Part shown: positions 24,101 to 34,743 of the stretch, piece after piece
Layout: each line of letters starts with the position of its first letter
Position numbering within the stretch: position 1 is the stretch's first letter
DNA from: Colletotrichum lupini
Taxonomy: Eukaryota; Ascomycota; Sordariomycetes; Glomerellales; Glomerellaceae
Assembly (NCBI RefSeq): GCF_023278565.1
Contig: NC_064681.1
Span: 3,844,001 to 3,908,000, forward strand
Direction of reading: 5' to 3'
Length of the DNA: 64,000 bases
The notes under the pieces: generated by a model
What the model was told of the DNA's origin: nothing
What the model saw: the letters and a program-made list of their open reading frames with translations, nothing else
Databases searched by the model: none
Made by a program: the position numbers and the translations under genes

Positions 24101-25548
24101 ATTAAAAAACTAAAAAAGCTAATTATAAAAGAACGATAAGAGGTAAAAATAAAAAAAAGGTTTTTATATATAACTAAATAACGTAACGACGTATATTTAT
24201 ATATTAATTTTAATATTTATAAATAAGGATTAAATACTATTATTAATAGTAGTACGTAAAAAACTTATATTTTATTAAAAATAATAAATACTCTTAACTT
24301 ATTATAAGTATATAAAAATAAACTATACTAATTATAAATAATAAAAAGAGAACGAGTTAACTATAATTATAAATATATTAATTAAGAAATTATATACTTC
24401 TTAATATATATTAATAATTAATAAGAATAATTATAGTATAATATTATAAAAAACGGAAATATCAACGTTATTTTAAGACTTTCGTAGTTATAAAAGTATA
24501 ACTTATAAATAAATTAGATTACTAACTAGATTTTTTAAAAGATTTTAATTATTAAACGACTTAAGAAAAAAAAGGGTTTAAACGGATTTTTAGGGACTCC
24601 TAAAGAACGAAAATAAATATAATATATAGTTTTTATTAAAATAGTAAAAAGTTTTCAAAAGTTTATAATTAGTATTAATAATTAGGAATCGTAACGACTT
24701 TAAATTATACTTAAAAAGTACTAAATATATATAAAACTATTTATAGAACTTAAATAAATAGGGTCATTAAAATATAATAACTAAAATATAAAAATCGAAC
24801 TTAAAAAAGAGATATAACCTGGGTTCTATTTATTATATTTAATAAATTAAAAAGAATAAGACTATTTTAATAAATATTTTAATAAAAAAATTAAAAAAGA
24901 ATATATTTAATTATTAAATTCTCTTATAAAATTCCTCTTATTTTTTATATTAAAAAAGAGAGGAAAATTAAAACTTATTATTAATTATAAAAAACTTAAC
25001 GAAATTATAAAAAAGAAATACTATTCTTTATTACTTATTACTAAGTTTAGAGATTTATTTTATAAAACTAATTAGTTTATTATTATGAATCTTAAGGAAG
25101 TATTTAATTAAATTCGAATTAAGAAAAGAGATAAATAAAAAACGGTATTTTAAACTTATAAAAGACTTTTTAAGTACCTCGTTATACCTTTTAGACTTAT
25201 TAATACTTTAATAACTTTTTAAATAATAGTTAATTACGTATTTTAAGAATATATCAATAGTTTTATATTTATAAGTAGATTTATATATAATATAAACTTA
25301 AGCCGGGCTTAAGGATAGACTTTTTATAGCTTTTTTAATAATTAACTTAATATTAAATCTTATAATTATTTTTAACTATTCTTATTAAGAACCCTTTTTA
25401 ATAAGATTATAATGAAGTACTAAAGCCTTACTTATTTTATAACTTATAAATATAGTTTTAAAAAGCTATTTATAATTATAATACTATTTACTTAGTACTC
25501 GTAACCTTAACTTTTATTAATATACTTACTACGACTAGCTAGTTATAA
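21195..25548 (+). mobile_element. truncated, RIP-mutated Ty3/gypsy retroelement nested in the AT-rich block
   Basis: Direct repeats of about 285 bp (21195-21482 and about 25265-25548) share long stretches such as ATATAATATAAACTTAAGCC and differ mostly by transitions, as expected for LTRs. Between them on the plus strand lie gag-like remnants near 21.96-22.4 kb and, just before the right repeat, a gypsy-type reverse transcriptase (24.93-25.26 kb). The transcriptase runs directly into the right LTR before the catalytic YxDD region, so the rest of RT, RNase H and integrase are missing. Exact ends are blurred by AT-richness and no target duplication could be assigned. Confidence 0.7.
24930..25262 (+). 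pseudogene. gypsy-type reverse transcriptase fragment
   Basis: Reading through in-frame TAA/TAG stops, the translation follows the Ty3/gypsy RT fingers and palm: a KLKLIINYKKLNEI segment equivalent to the family's LRxxVDYRxLN, then LITKFRDLF, MNLKEVFN-IRIK, FKYLVIPFRL and VNYVF-EYI. The next expected motif, the catalytic YLDD, is not reached because the LTR begins here. Non-functional. Confidence 0.7.
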
Positions 25549-26582
25549 TAATAACTTATTATTTATAACCGTATTTATAAAACTTATATTATTAAATACT
25601 AATATTTTATATAAGCCTAATCTTATTAAACTAATTATATTAAAAAGTATATTAAATAATTCGGCCTTAAGCTTTATATTTATTCTATTTTATAATATTA
25701 AATTTATTAACTCTTATATAGTGGTTTCTTTCTAATTTTATAAGTATAAAAGATTAATTTTAACGGGATTACGCTTTAAAAAGAAATTATATAATACGGT
25801 ATATTTTTTAACTATATAATATACGTAATATACCCTAAGTATGCGCTTAACGTAATATAATAATTTTAATACGAAAACTACTATATAATTTAAGATAAGT
25901 AAGCTACCCTTTTTAACTACTTATTAATAATAAGCTAAGTAATATATTTATATAATAGCGCTAATTCAAAAGGTTAATAATAGAAATTAGTTATAATAGT
26001 TAATTATAATAATCGGCTATAATAGTTAAAAGTAGCCTTTTTTAACTATAAAGGTTCTAAACTTTAATAATAACGTAGAGGTTTTTTAAAAAAGGGCTAA
26101 ATAGGCTAATATTTATTATTTTTTAGAGCTTATAAAGATTTTTTCTATTCTTATTGCTTTTAATATTACCTAAAGCTACTCTCTATTTAAACTAAATAGA
26201 TTTACTAAATAACTTTATTAAATAAACTTATTAATATATAAATTATTATTTAAATAGCTAATTAAATAACCAATTAAGAAGTTAGCTAGTTAAAATATTA
26301 TTTTAACGAGAATTTCTTAGTATATAGTTAGTAATTAGTAAGTTAAAAATACTTATTAATAAGTCTACTTTTCTTAAGCTAAGCGCCCTTAGTTAGCTTA
26401 ATACTATAACTATTATAATTAACGTAAGTATATTTAAGAATTAATAAAGTACTTTTTAATAATATAAAATTTAGCTAGATAATAACATAAATACTATAAA
26501 TAGCTAGGCTAATATAGATATTAAGATTTAGTATATTAACGTTAGCTTAAAAATTATACTTTATAGAGCTAAAAATCCCTTT

Positions 26583-26890
26583 AATATAGGCTATATTATA
26601 AATATAAAGGAATATATAAAGGGCCCCTTAACCCTCGATAAAAAGGAATATATAATATAGGATTTAATTATTTATATAAGCTAATACTAAGAGGTTTTAT
26701 ATATATTAAAATAAGTATAGCTCGCTTTTTAAATAAATAAGAAAAGGTTAAGAGTTATTAATAAAAAGAAAATAACGGTCGAGTTAATTGATTTTAATTA
26801 GTAATTAAGTATAGAGCGTAATATATTTAGTTTTTTTTAATATATAATATATAGTACGGCCTTAGTAAATTACTCTATTAGGGGGTTATT
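26583..26890 (+). repeat. direct repeat A of a 1.07-kb-spaced pair
   Basis: It matches 27655-27910 over most of its length, with landmarks AGGTTTTATATATATTAAAATA, AGCTCGCTTTTTAAATAA and a long TTTAATATATAATATA tail. Differences are mainly transitions plus one ~30-bp indel. It could be the left LTR of a short non-autonomous element or a local duplication. Confidence 0.5.
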
Positions 26891-27654
26891 AACTCTTATA
26901 AAGTTATCAACTTAGTTAAAAAGGGTATTATAAATTTATTTTAAATTACTAAAAATTAATAAGTTTAGGATTTAAGTTATAAAAAAAAGATTAATTATTT
27001 AAAATATAATAAGAGGTTATAAATTAAAAAAACGCTTTGCTTTAAATAAAAAATAACTATAAAAGTAAATAAGGTAATAAGTTAATTTAAAGATATTATT
27101 TATTAAGTTATTATATATATAGCGATCGTTAGTTTTATAAAACTAATTAATATTAATATAGCTTTTATTTAAAATAAAAAAGTAATAATATATTATTATT
27201 ATTAAAGCGTTAGTGTTTTATAAAATAGTTTTAATTATTTAAGTTATTAAATTAAGCTTAGTAATATAAGCTCGGTACGTAAGCTATTAAAAAAGCTATT
27301 TTATAATATATAAACTAGTATAGTTTTTAAGAAAAAAGAGGATATAAAACGTATTAAATTAATAATAGCTTCGTAATAAAGCCTTTTTAAAGTATAATTA
27401 TATAAAAAGGATTATAAAAAGAGATAGGTATTTTAAAACAAAGTAGTAAAATCTAAGTATATTAATAATAAATTTTTAAACTAATTAAAGATAAAAATAT
27501 TATACGTCCTTAAGAGCTATACGTCCGTATTATTTTATTATATATCCCTATTAATTCTTATTAATAATAAATTTTTAGACTTATTAAAAATAAAAAATAT
27601 TATATATCCCTAAAAGCTATATATCTATCTTAATTCGTTATACGTCCCTATTAA

Positions 27655-27910
27655 TTCCTATTATAAATATAAAAGAATATATAAAAGGTCTCCTAATGTT
27701 TAATAAAAAGAAGTATATAATATAAAATTTAGCTACTTATATAAGCTAATATTAAGAGGTTTTATATATATTAAAATAGGAATAACTCGCTTTTTAAATA
27801 AGTAATAAAAAGTTAGGAGTTATTTTAATTAGTAGTTAAGTATAAAGCGTAATATATTTAGCTTTTTTTAATATATAATATATAATACGGCCCTAACGGA
27901 TTACTTTATT
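27655..27910 (+). repeat. direct repeat B of a 1.07-kb-spaced pair
   Basis: Second copy of the sequence at 26583-26890, same orientation. The ~765 bp between the two copies shows no recognisable coding remnant. Confidence 0.5.
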
Positions 27911-30900
27911 AAAAGAATAATTTCTCTTATTATTCATACTTAAAAAAACTTATAAAATATTCTTATTTATAATTTAATAAAATATTATAAATATTAATTT
28001 ATACTTTATATTAATATTATAAAAGAAATATTTTAAATTACTTAAATAAAAATAAAGTTAAAAAAGAAATAAATATAAAAATATTTTAAGAGCTTTTATT
28101 TTACTAGCTTATTTCCTACTCCTATTTTCGTTAATTAAGCACTATTTTTATTTCTATTGCCCTATTTAAGTAATTCTGTTTTATAATAAACTTATGCTCT
28201 TTATAAGCCTAGTTTATTAAAAACTTACGCTCTTTATATTCTTATTCAAGCTTAAGCTCTTATTCTTCTTATTTTTTATCCTCTTAGATCTTATTAACCC
28301 TTATTTATTATTTTCTAAATATAAAATAATTTATATTTATTTATATTTATAATTAAGTAACTTATTTTTATAAACTATTATAAAATATTAAAAAACTCGG
28401 GGGGTTTCGACTTCTATTTAATAAAAAAAGTACTTTAGAAAATAAAATACTTACTCCGTATTAAGACTAAGTATTATTAAAATTATTATAATTAAAGTTC
28501 TTACCTTAAGAACTACTTTATTAATTAATAACTAAATCCTTATGAGTTTTTTATTAAATATAAAATAATTCTTCAATATTAATTTATAAACTCTTAGCCC
28601 GATCTCTTACCTTTCTTTTTAGTTTAATAGTTAATAAGTATTTATTAAAGCGTATTTTAAATATACTCTAACGTTATATTAAATACTAAAAATAGTTTAT
28701 AATACTAATATTTCGATATAAAGTTATAATATATTTATAACGTATTACGAAATCCCGCGATATTAAATTCTAATTTTAGTTATGAGTATTATTAAAGTTA
28801 GTTAATACTTATAATAGCTAATTATTAATACGTACTTATTAATTATAATAAATAAAAAGAGATACCGGCTAGTTTAAATATATAAAACTAAGTAAAGGAT
28901 CTTAACTATATTTATATTATTAAGTATTAAAAGCTAGTTTTTTAGAAAAACCTTAGTTATTTTTATTATAAAACCCGGTTATAATATATAGTTCTCGTTT
29001 ATACTTTACTTAGTTGATATATAATGGAAAGTTTTTTATAAAATAATAAGTTATTATTAATTAAGTAAGGTATTAACAAGAAACATTTTAAAAACATTTT
29101 AAAAACGTTTTCCTTTTTTAAATCATTTCTAAAATATCTTTATTATAAGCTATATATAGTGAGATATAATACTTATAATAAATTATATCGTATAGCTCGT
29201 TATAATTAGGTACTATTTAATATTTTAAGAGAGATATTAATATATTATAAATAGAGTTTATATTATAAAAATAATTTTTACTTAGGAGTTTTTTAATACC
29301 TTTTTTAAAATATACGTAATATAAGCATATATAGTTTTAGACTTATATAAGCTATATTTATTAAAAGTTAAACCTTTTAATAAGGTATTTACCTAAGCCT
29401 TTAATTACTATATCTATTTAATTTAAAATAACTTTAAAAAGGCCGGTTTTATAAACGTATTTCTATTAGACCTAAACTTAATACTTTCGCTCTAAAATAT
29501 TAAATATAGCTTAAAATATATAGTAGTATATATCTATAGTTTTAGTATTTATATAGACCCGTATAAAAAGTAGAGTTTTATAAGTAATATATTAATAATT
29601 TTAAAATAAAGGTTAAAAAACATTTCAGAAACATTTTTAATATTATAATATACTTTTTTTATTATTCTAGCTATACTAGCCCTAGATAATTCCTTATTAA
29701 CCTATACCCTTTATATATTTATAGTTTATATTAACTATAAACGACTTTATATTATCGAACATTTATTATTCTACTTACTCTTAAAAACAGTAAATAACTA
29801 TATAGTTAGTATTAGATTAGTACGTATACTAAATATACTATATACTTATTATAATATTAAAATAGCTATTTTTTTATATTTATAAAAAAACTTATATATA
29901 TTTACTTATTTACTTCTTTTTATTATTATAATATAAGAGCTAAGGTCTAACTTCCCTTAGGAAATAAAAGAATTTATTATTTATAAATACTATATTATAA
30001 AAAGTCTATTTTTATAAAGCTTTAATAAATATTTATAATTATTCGCCCCTTATTCTTAGCTAGGAATTCTTAAAGTTAAGGAGATTAAAAAAAAGTATTT
30101 AGACTTATACTTAGTTTATTAATCCTCTAAAGAACTTAAAAAATACTTTAAATAATAGTTTTTAGAGTTTTATTTAATAATAATAAAAAATAGTTATATT
30201 TACTATAAGACGTTAAAATAATAAATAGTATTATCTTAATATCCTTTAAAATAAAGTATCGATATTTAATAGAATACTTTACTATTTTAAGTTTAAGTAG
30301 TAGTTTAAAATAAGTTTTATTTAGTTAGTAATAACTTAGCCTTATTCTTTAATAAAATATTTAATAAGCTTATTATAAGTAGGACGTTTTTAATAATTCG
30401 ATATAAATATATAATATTCTTAACCCCTTTTTTTTATAAATTGCGTATCCGTTTTGTTTATAGCTACTTCAATATATTATATATAATATTTTTAATTTAA
30501 TAAAATTAAATAAAAGTAGTGATTTATAAGTCTTTATAAAGGATACGAATTTCGGTATACTAAGATCTATTACTAAAGATTAATAAGCTCTTATTAAGTT
30601 TTTTATAAGTTATTTATATTATTTTATTAAGTAATCTTATATATATACTATATTATGTTTTTTTTAGTTTAAAAAAGTATATTATATTTTATTTTTAACA
30701 TATAACGCCTTTTTTAAATCTAGCGTATACGGTATAAATAGTACTTTATTTAAAAAAAAAACGATTAAAAATATTCTTAAAACGTTTCTAAAACGTTTTT
30801 AAAATATATTTTAAATAACCGGACTTACTTAATAATCTTTTTTATAATATTAAATATCTTAACTCTATTTCGTAATATATTATACTTCTTAACGAGGTCT

Positions 30901-31734
30901 TTTAAAATAATTATATAATAAAAGTCGTTATAAGGTATATATAAATAGACTTTACTACTTTAATAAGTATAATAGTATCGCGTTATAAGTATATCTCTTA
31001 GAATAATACTAGTTATTAAAAAACTAATAATACTTTATCAAGTATTATATTAAATCTACTATTCTTTAATAATTCTTAATATTAAGAAATAGAAAGTTAA
31101 ATATACTATATCCTATAGCTACTCGATTTTTTTTATAAATAAGGCTTTAGTTAAGATAATAAGCGTAACTCTATTATTAGTAATTAGAAGAAACTTAGGT
31201 ATATTAGCTATATATTAAAGCTATTATATTATGATAATACCTCGGTTATTTTAAGTTTTAATACGGATATTTAAGCTATTAGAAATAATAATATAATTAT
31301 TAAAATTATTATCTATAACCTAAGTATTATATTAATATTTAGTATAGAGGTTTAATTTATATAATACTTACTTATTTAATCGACTTTTTATAAATAGGAG
31401 CTCGATATTTATAAAGATTAAGATATAAAGTAAATATACTATCGTAATCTAAATTTTCTTAAATATTTTATAATAAATTAAATTCGCTTTACTAAGGTAA
31501 AGGTATTAAAATAATATTATTATTATATATAATAAATAAGTTTTATAAAAACAATTCTATAGAGTTAGTTATAATAGGCGAATTTTAGTATAATTAAGAG
31601 GAGGTATAATTAAGAAATATTTTTAAAATAATTTAATAAAGCGTAAAGTAGTATATTCCCTTATTATATAAAACTCGTAATATTTAAACTAGTAGTAAAG
31701 CGATTATATAATAAAATATTTTTAGCCCCTAATT

Positions 31735-31829
31735 AGCTAGAAATTTACCTAGGGATCTATTAATAACTAAGTACCTACTATTATGCACGGGACTCTCACC
31801 TCAACTAGGGGGGGTTATTATTAGTTTAT
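31735..31829 (-). repeat. right terminal inverted repeat of the AT-rich block
   Basis: Inverted partner of 18656-18750. This copy keeps more G:C pairs (for example ATGCACGGGACTCTCACCTC), so it is nearer the original sequence than the left one. Confidence 0.8.
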
Positions 31830-32679
31830 CGAATCACTCGACGGGTCTGCTGCTCACTGCATGACTTGAGATCTCCGGTGGGTGGACCACGTTGTAAATG
31901 TGAGCCTCTGCTAAGCCATCCCTGTTGATACGAGCCAGGGGTTAGAGTTCCTGATAAGGTTGCCAACTTCTCAGATAGAGGGCTGTTAGTGGGGAACAGT
32001 CGCAGTACAGACACAACGCATTCGAAATGTTCAAGCGTGGGATACCGCTCGGAGTACCATGATCTGGATGAACAATAAGCTTGATATTTGAGTGTGTGCG
32101 ACCAACAGGAGGTGCAGAAGTCATAGATCGTGGTGGAAAATAGAAGAGTCCCCCGGCTATTGTTGCTGGGAATTTACGAATGGGCTGATCTCCCGGACTG
32201 TTCTCATCGTCGCATCGGACGAAAAAGCGGATAACAATGGAATAACACAGACGCTAGTGATCTTGAGTGTGGTCCATGTCCAATCAACTTTTGGAAACTA
32301 ATCCATGGCAGGCATCGTGCGGCTCTGCCAAGTTAATTCACTTTGGACAAAACGGGATGCCCCACGAACGTGGTTCCCTTTTCGGCTGCATGCCGCTGCC
32401 AAAGGCGATGGCGTGAAACTTGGTCGGAAATTTAGAAGGGGCTTGATTACGTCTGGTATCCCTTTCTGGACGACAAGGCACAGCAATGGGCCATGGTCCA
32501 GTATTGAGAGTTGAGCTGAGAATACTTTATAAGAAGTTGGAAGGGCTTTCGTCTCATGATGGTTTACTGTTCGGTCATTCTCTTGCTCTCCAACGTTTCG
32601 TTCCTTGTCGCATTCCCTCCTTATTTCCCTACCTTTTACTCACTTTTTTAAACTTCTTCGTTCGTTTTACAGACACAGG
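31830..32679. other. promoter region of the DUF1996 gene
   Basis: No gene is seen. On the plus strand a TTATAAG element at 32527-32533 lies about 150 bp before the start codon, followed by a long pyrimidine-rich leader (32570-32660) of the kind found before highly expressed fungal genes. This makes a TATA-driven strong promoter likely. Confidence 0.5.
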
Positions 32680-33645
32680 ATGTCTTCCCTTCTTTTCGCT
32701 ACCGGCCTCCTCGTCGGCCTGGCCCAGGCCTACACCCAGGTCAACGTTGCCTCCCCTTTCATGACCAAGAACATCGATCCCATTGTCTACCCCGGCCAGT
32801 ACGACAAGTCTCACTTGCACTCCTTCTTCGGTTCCGACGCCGTCACCATCAACACCAAGACGAGCGCCGAGCTCCAAAAGGGCTGCACCAACGCCGAGAA
32901 CCCCAACGACTTGTCCGTCTACTGGATCCCCACGCCGCTCTACACCACCGATGGCGGCAAGACCTACGAGCCCATGCCTCTCTCGCGCTTCAGTGCCTAC
33001 TACAACCTCGGCGAGACTGAGGCCGAGGTCGCTATCCCCCAGAACCTCCAGATGGTTGCCGGCAAGGCCACCGCCACCACCGAGGGCGATATGATCGCCG
33101 ACGCCCAGTCCTCGTGGGCCTGCGAGAACGGCGGCGGCGGCAGCACCGACGCCAACGGTTTCCCCTCCTCCACCTGCGGCACCCACCTCCAGCAGCTCCT
33201 CTACTTCCCCCAGTGCGTCAACACCGAGACCCTCGAGACCGCCTACAAGACCAAGCGCGGTGGCAGCTGCCCCTCCGGCATGAAGTCTATGCCTCAGCTC
33301 CGCTTCTCCATCCGCTACGACCTCCGCAAGGTTCTGCCCAACGGCTGGAGCGGCACCGCGCCCTTCAAGCTCGCCTGCGGCCCCGCCTGGTGCTCCCACG
33401 GCGACTTCATCAACGGCTGGACCACTGAGGCTGCCACCAACATGCTCGCCACCACCAAGGAGAAGCAGAAGTTCTCTTCCGTCGACGGCGCCCTCGGCAC
33501 CTACAACTCTGGTCCTACCTGCAAGGCCACCGACGCTGACCCCTCCCACGGCACCGGCGACTACGCCGAGAGCGTTGCCGCCATGAGCAAGCGTGACGTT
33601 GAGTCCTGGGGTTGGTCCACCAAGTCGCGTTTCGTTCGCGCATAA
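32680..33645 (+). CDS. secreted DUF1996 (PF09362-type) protein
   Basis: The single exon gives 321 residues from ATG 32680; the frame is open further upstream, but this ATG is directly followed by a signal peptide (MSSLLFATGLLVGLAQA). The mature part has the DUF1996 fingerprint: an early PFMTKNIDPIVYPGQ segment followed by SHLHSFFG, the WIPTPLY segment, and cysteine-containing stretches around SSTCGTHLQQLLYFPQC and ACGPAWCSHGDFINGW. The family is widespread in fungi and found in secretomes, but its activity is not established; the conserved histidines suggest metal binding, which is inference. The length is normal for the shorter, single-domain members without a WSC tail. Codon use is strongly C-ending, suggesting high expression. 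The gene is isolated between the AT-rich block and copia copy 2. Confidence 0.9.
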   Translation: MSSLLFATGLLVGLAQAYTQVNVASPFMTKNIDPIVYPGQYDKSHLHSFFGSDAVTINTKTSAELQKGCTNAENPNDLSVYWIPTPLYTTDGGKTYEPMPLSRFSAYYNLGETEAEVAIPQNLQMVAGKATATTEGDMIADAQSSWACENGGGGSTDANGFPSSTCGTHLQQLLYFPQCVNTETLETAYKTKRGGSCPSGMKSMPQLRFSIRYDLRKVLPNGWSGTAPFKLACGPAWCSHGDFINGWTTEAATNMLATTKEKQKFSSVDGALGTYNSGPTCKATDADPSHGTGDYAESVAAMSKRDVESWGWSTKSRFVRA

Positions 33646-34541
33646 ATCAAAAACATCACAGCATTTGTGGAGTGGAGCAGCGGCGTTGTTGTACATAGAC
33701 CACGTGTTGAACACTTCTTTGTATCATACTCCCTACTTTAGAGGAACGAACATACTAGGCTTGTTGAGCCAGCTGGAGAGCGCAGTAGAGGCTTGATTGC
33801 ACTACTTGCACCGGTATACAAAAAACCCAATTTTTGACCATTACGTTGCCCACTATACTTGTGACACGCTTGTAGAGTTAAGCTTTTCTCAAAGTCTATC
33901 GAAAACAAGTAGGTGAATAAGAAATGCTGATATCGGCAATTATCGACTCTCCGAGCGGCATGGCCACACGATGACCATGACGCAAGGTGCTAAAGCTGCA
34001 ACTCGGTTGCAAAACCTGATGAAAGCCTATGGGCTGTGAAAAGACTTTTCATCGGGGCCTCCCTTACTCTTCCTATAGGACGTGCGCTATGATCAGCGTC
34101 CCCAATAAGATCTACTATGCTTAAGTCTGAGGTAAAGCAAGCGGCAGGCCATCAATGCCGCACAGCGGGGACCCGCTGTCGTCTGATCTAAACGACCTGG
34201 CAGCCCGCGGGGTTGTTTCAGGACTAAAATTGCTGGTACATCTAAGCGATGGTCAAGGAAACGATGTTAAGGCCAATGAGAAGAGAGGGGATCCGGGCAA
34301 TTCTTTTCTTTGTCGAGGGTATTTATTTGACTACACTTGACACTTCGGCTATCTTCATGGAACTCCGTGCCTTCAGAGCCTCTCCCCCGCCCCTGAAAGA
34401 CATGATAACTGTCCTCCTTCACCTTAGCTAATGTTATGATGCCGGGTCTTGAGATTTGTTCTCATTTTGAGCTGCCGTCATCCGAGAAAGTCCAAGTATT
34501 CTTCATAGACATTACTCGTGGGTCAAGTCAAACTTGCTACC
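33646..34541. other. gene-free interval between the DUF1996 gene and copia copy 2
   Basis: About 0.9 kb of ordinary composition, holding the DUF1996 3' region and then no recognisable coding, RNA or repeat structure. It ends with the target-site sequence ctacc (34537-34541). Confidence 0.4.
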
Positions 34542-34743
34542 TGTCGGATTAGAAGTCCAATTCGACCGCGGCATATAGCCGACTGCGCAGGGGCCAATTG
34601 GGGGCCCTATTTACGATTATCATAGCCAGCCCAACCTACGGTTAGAACCTCCTTTTTACACTTACGCAGATATTTATATAGTTTAATTAATCTCTTTATT
34701 AACTACGGTTCGAACTAACTACCCTATAATAAGGATATAAATA
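34542..34743 (+). repeat. 5' LTR of copia copy 2
   Basis: 202 bp, 3 bp shorter than the other LTRs of the family because of a small deletion near the CTTACGCAGAT segment. Its outer part is the least mutated LTR sequence of the four and is the best guide to the original family sequence. Confidence 0.9.

Larger units (their letters stand above)
18656..31829. mobile_element. TIR-bounded, extremely AT-rich nested transposon block
   Basis: The block opens and closes with inverted copies of the same sequence: ATAAACTAATAATAACC at the left, and its reverse complement ending at 31829. The match continues through CCCCCCCTAG and AGAGTCCCGT for roughly 90 bp. A TA (or AT) dinucleotide at each side is the only plausible target duplication. 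Everything inside is strongly AT-rich with almost no CpA/TpG, more extreme than the copia copies. It contains a nested gypsy element (21195-25548) and further direct repeats. The most economical reading is a DNA transposon later invaded by retroelements and then RIP-mutated. No transposase can be recognised, so its superfamily is unassigned. All reading frames inside are AT-rich chance frames. Confidence 0.65.

Noticed and set aside
18656..31829. Starship-type giant cargo element
   Set aside because: No tyrosine recombinase (DUF3435-like) gene or intact cargo genes can be seen; long TIRs and full RIP decay fit an ordinary DNA transposon shell with nested retroelements better.
32629..33714. 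361-codon minus-strand frame opposite the DUF1996 gene
   Set aside because: Antisense shadow of a strongly C-ending codon-biased gene, producing Gly/Val/Leu-rich sequence; the plus strand has a signal peptide and family motifs.
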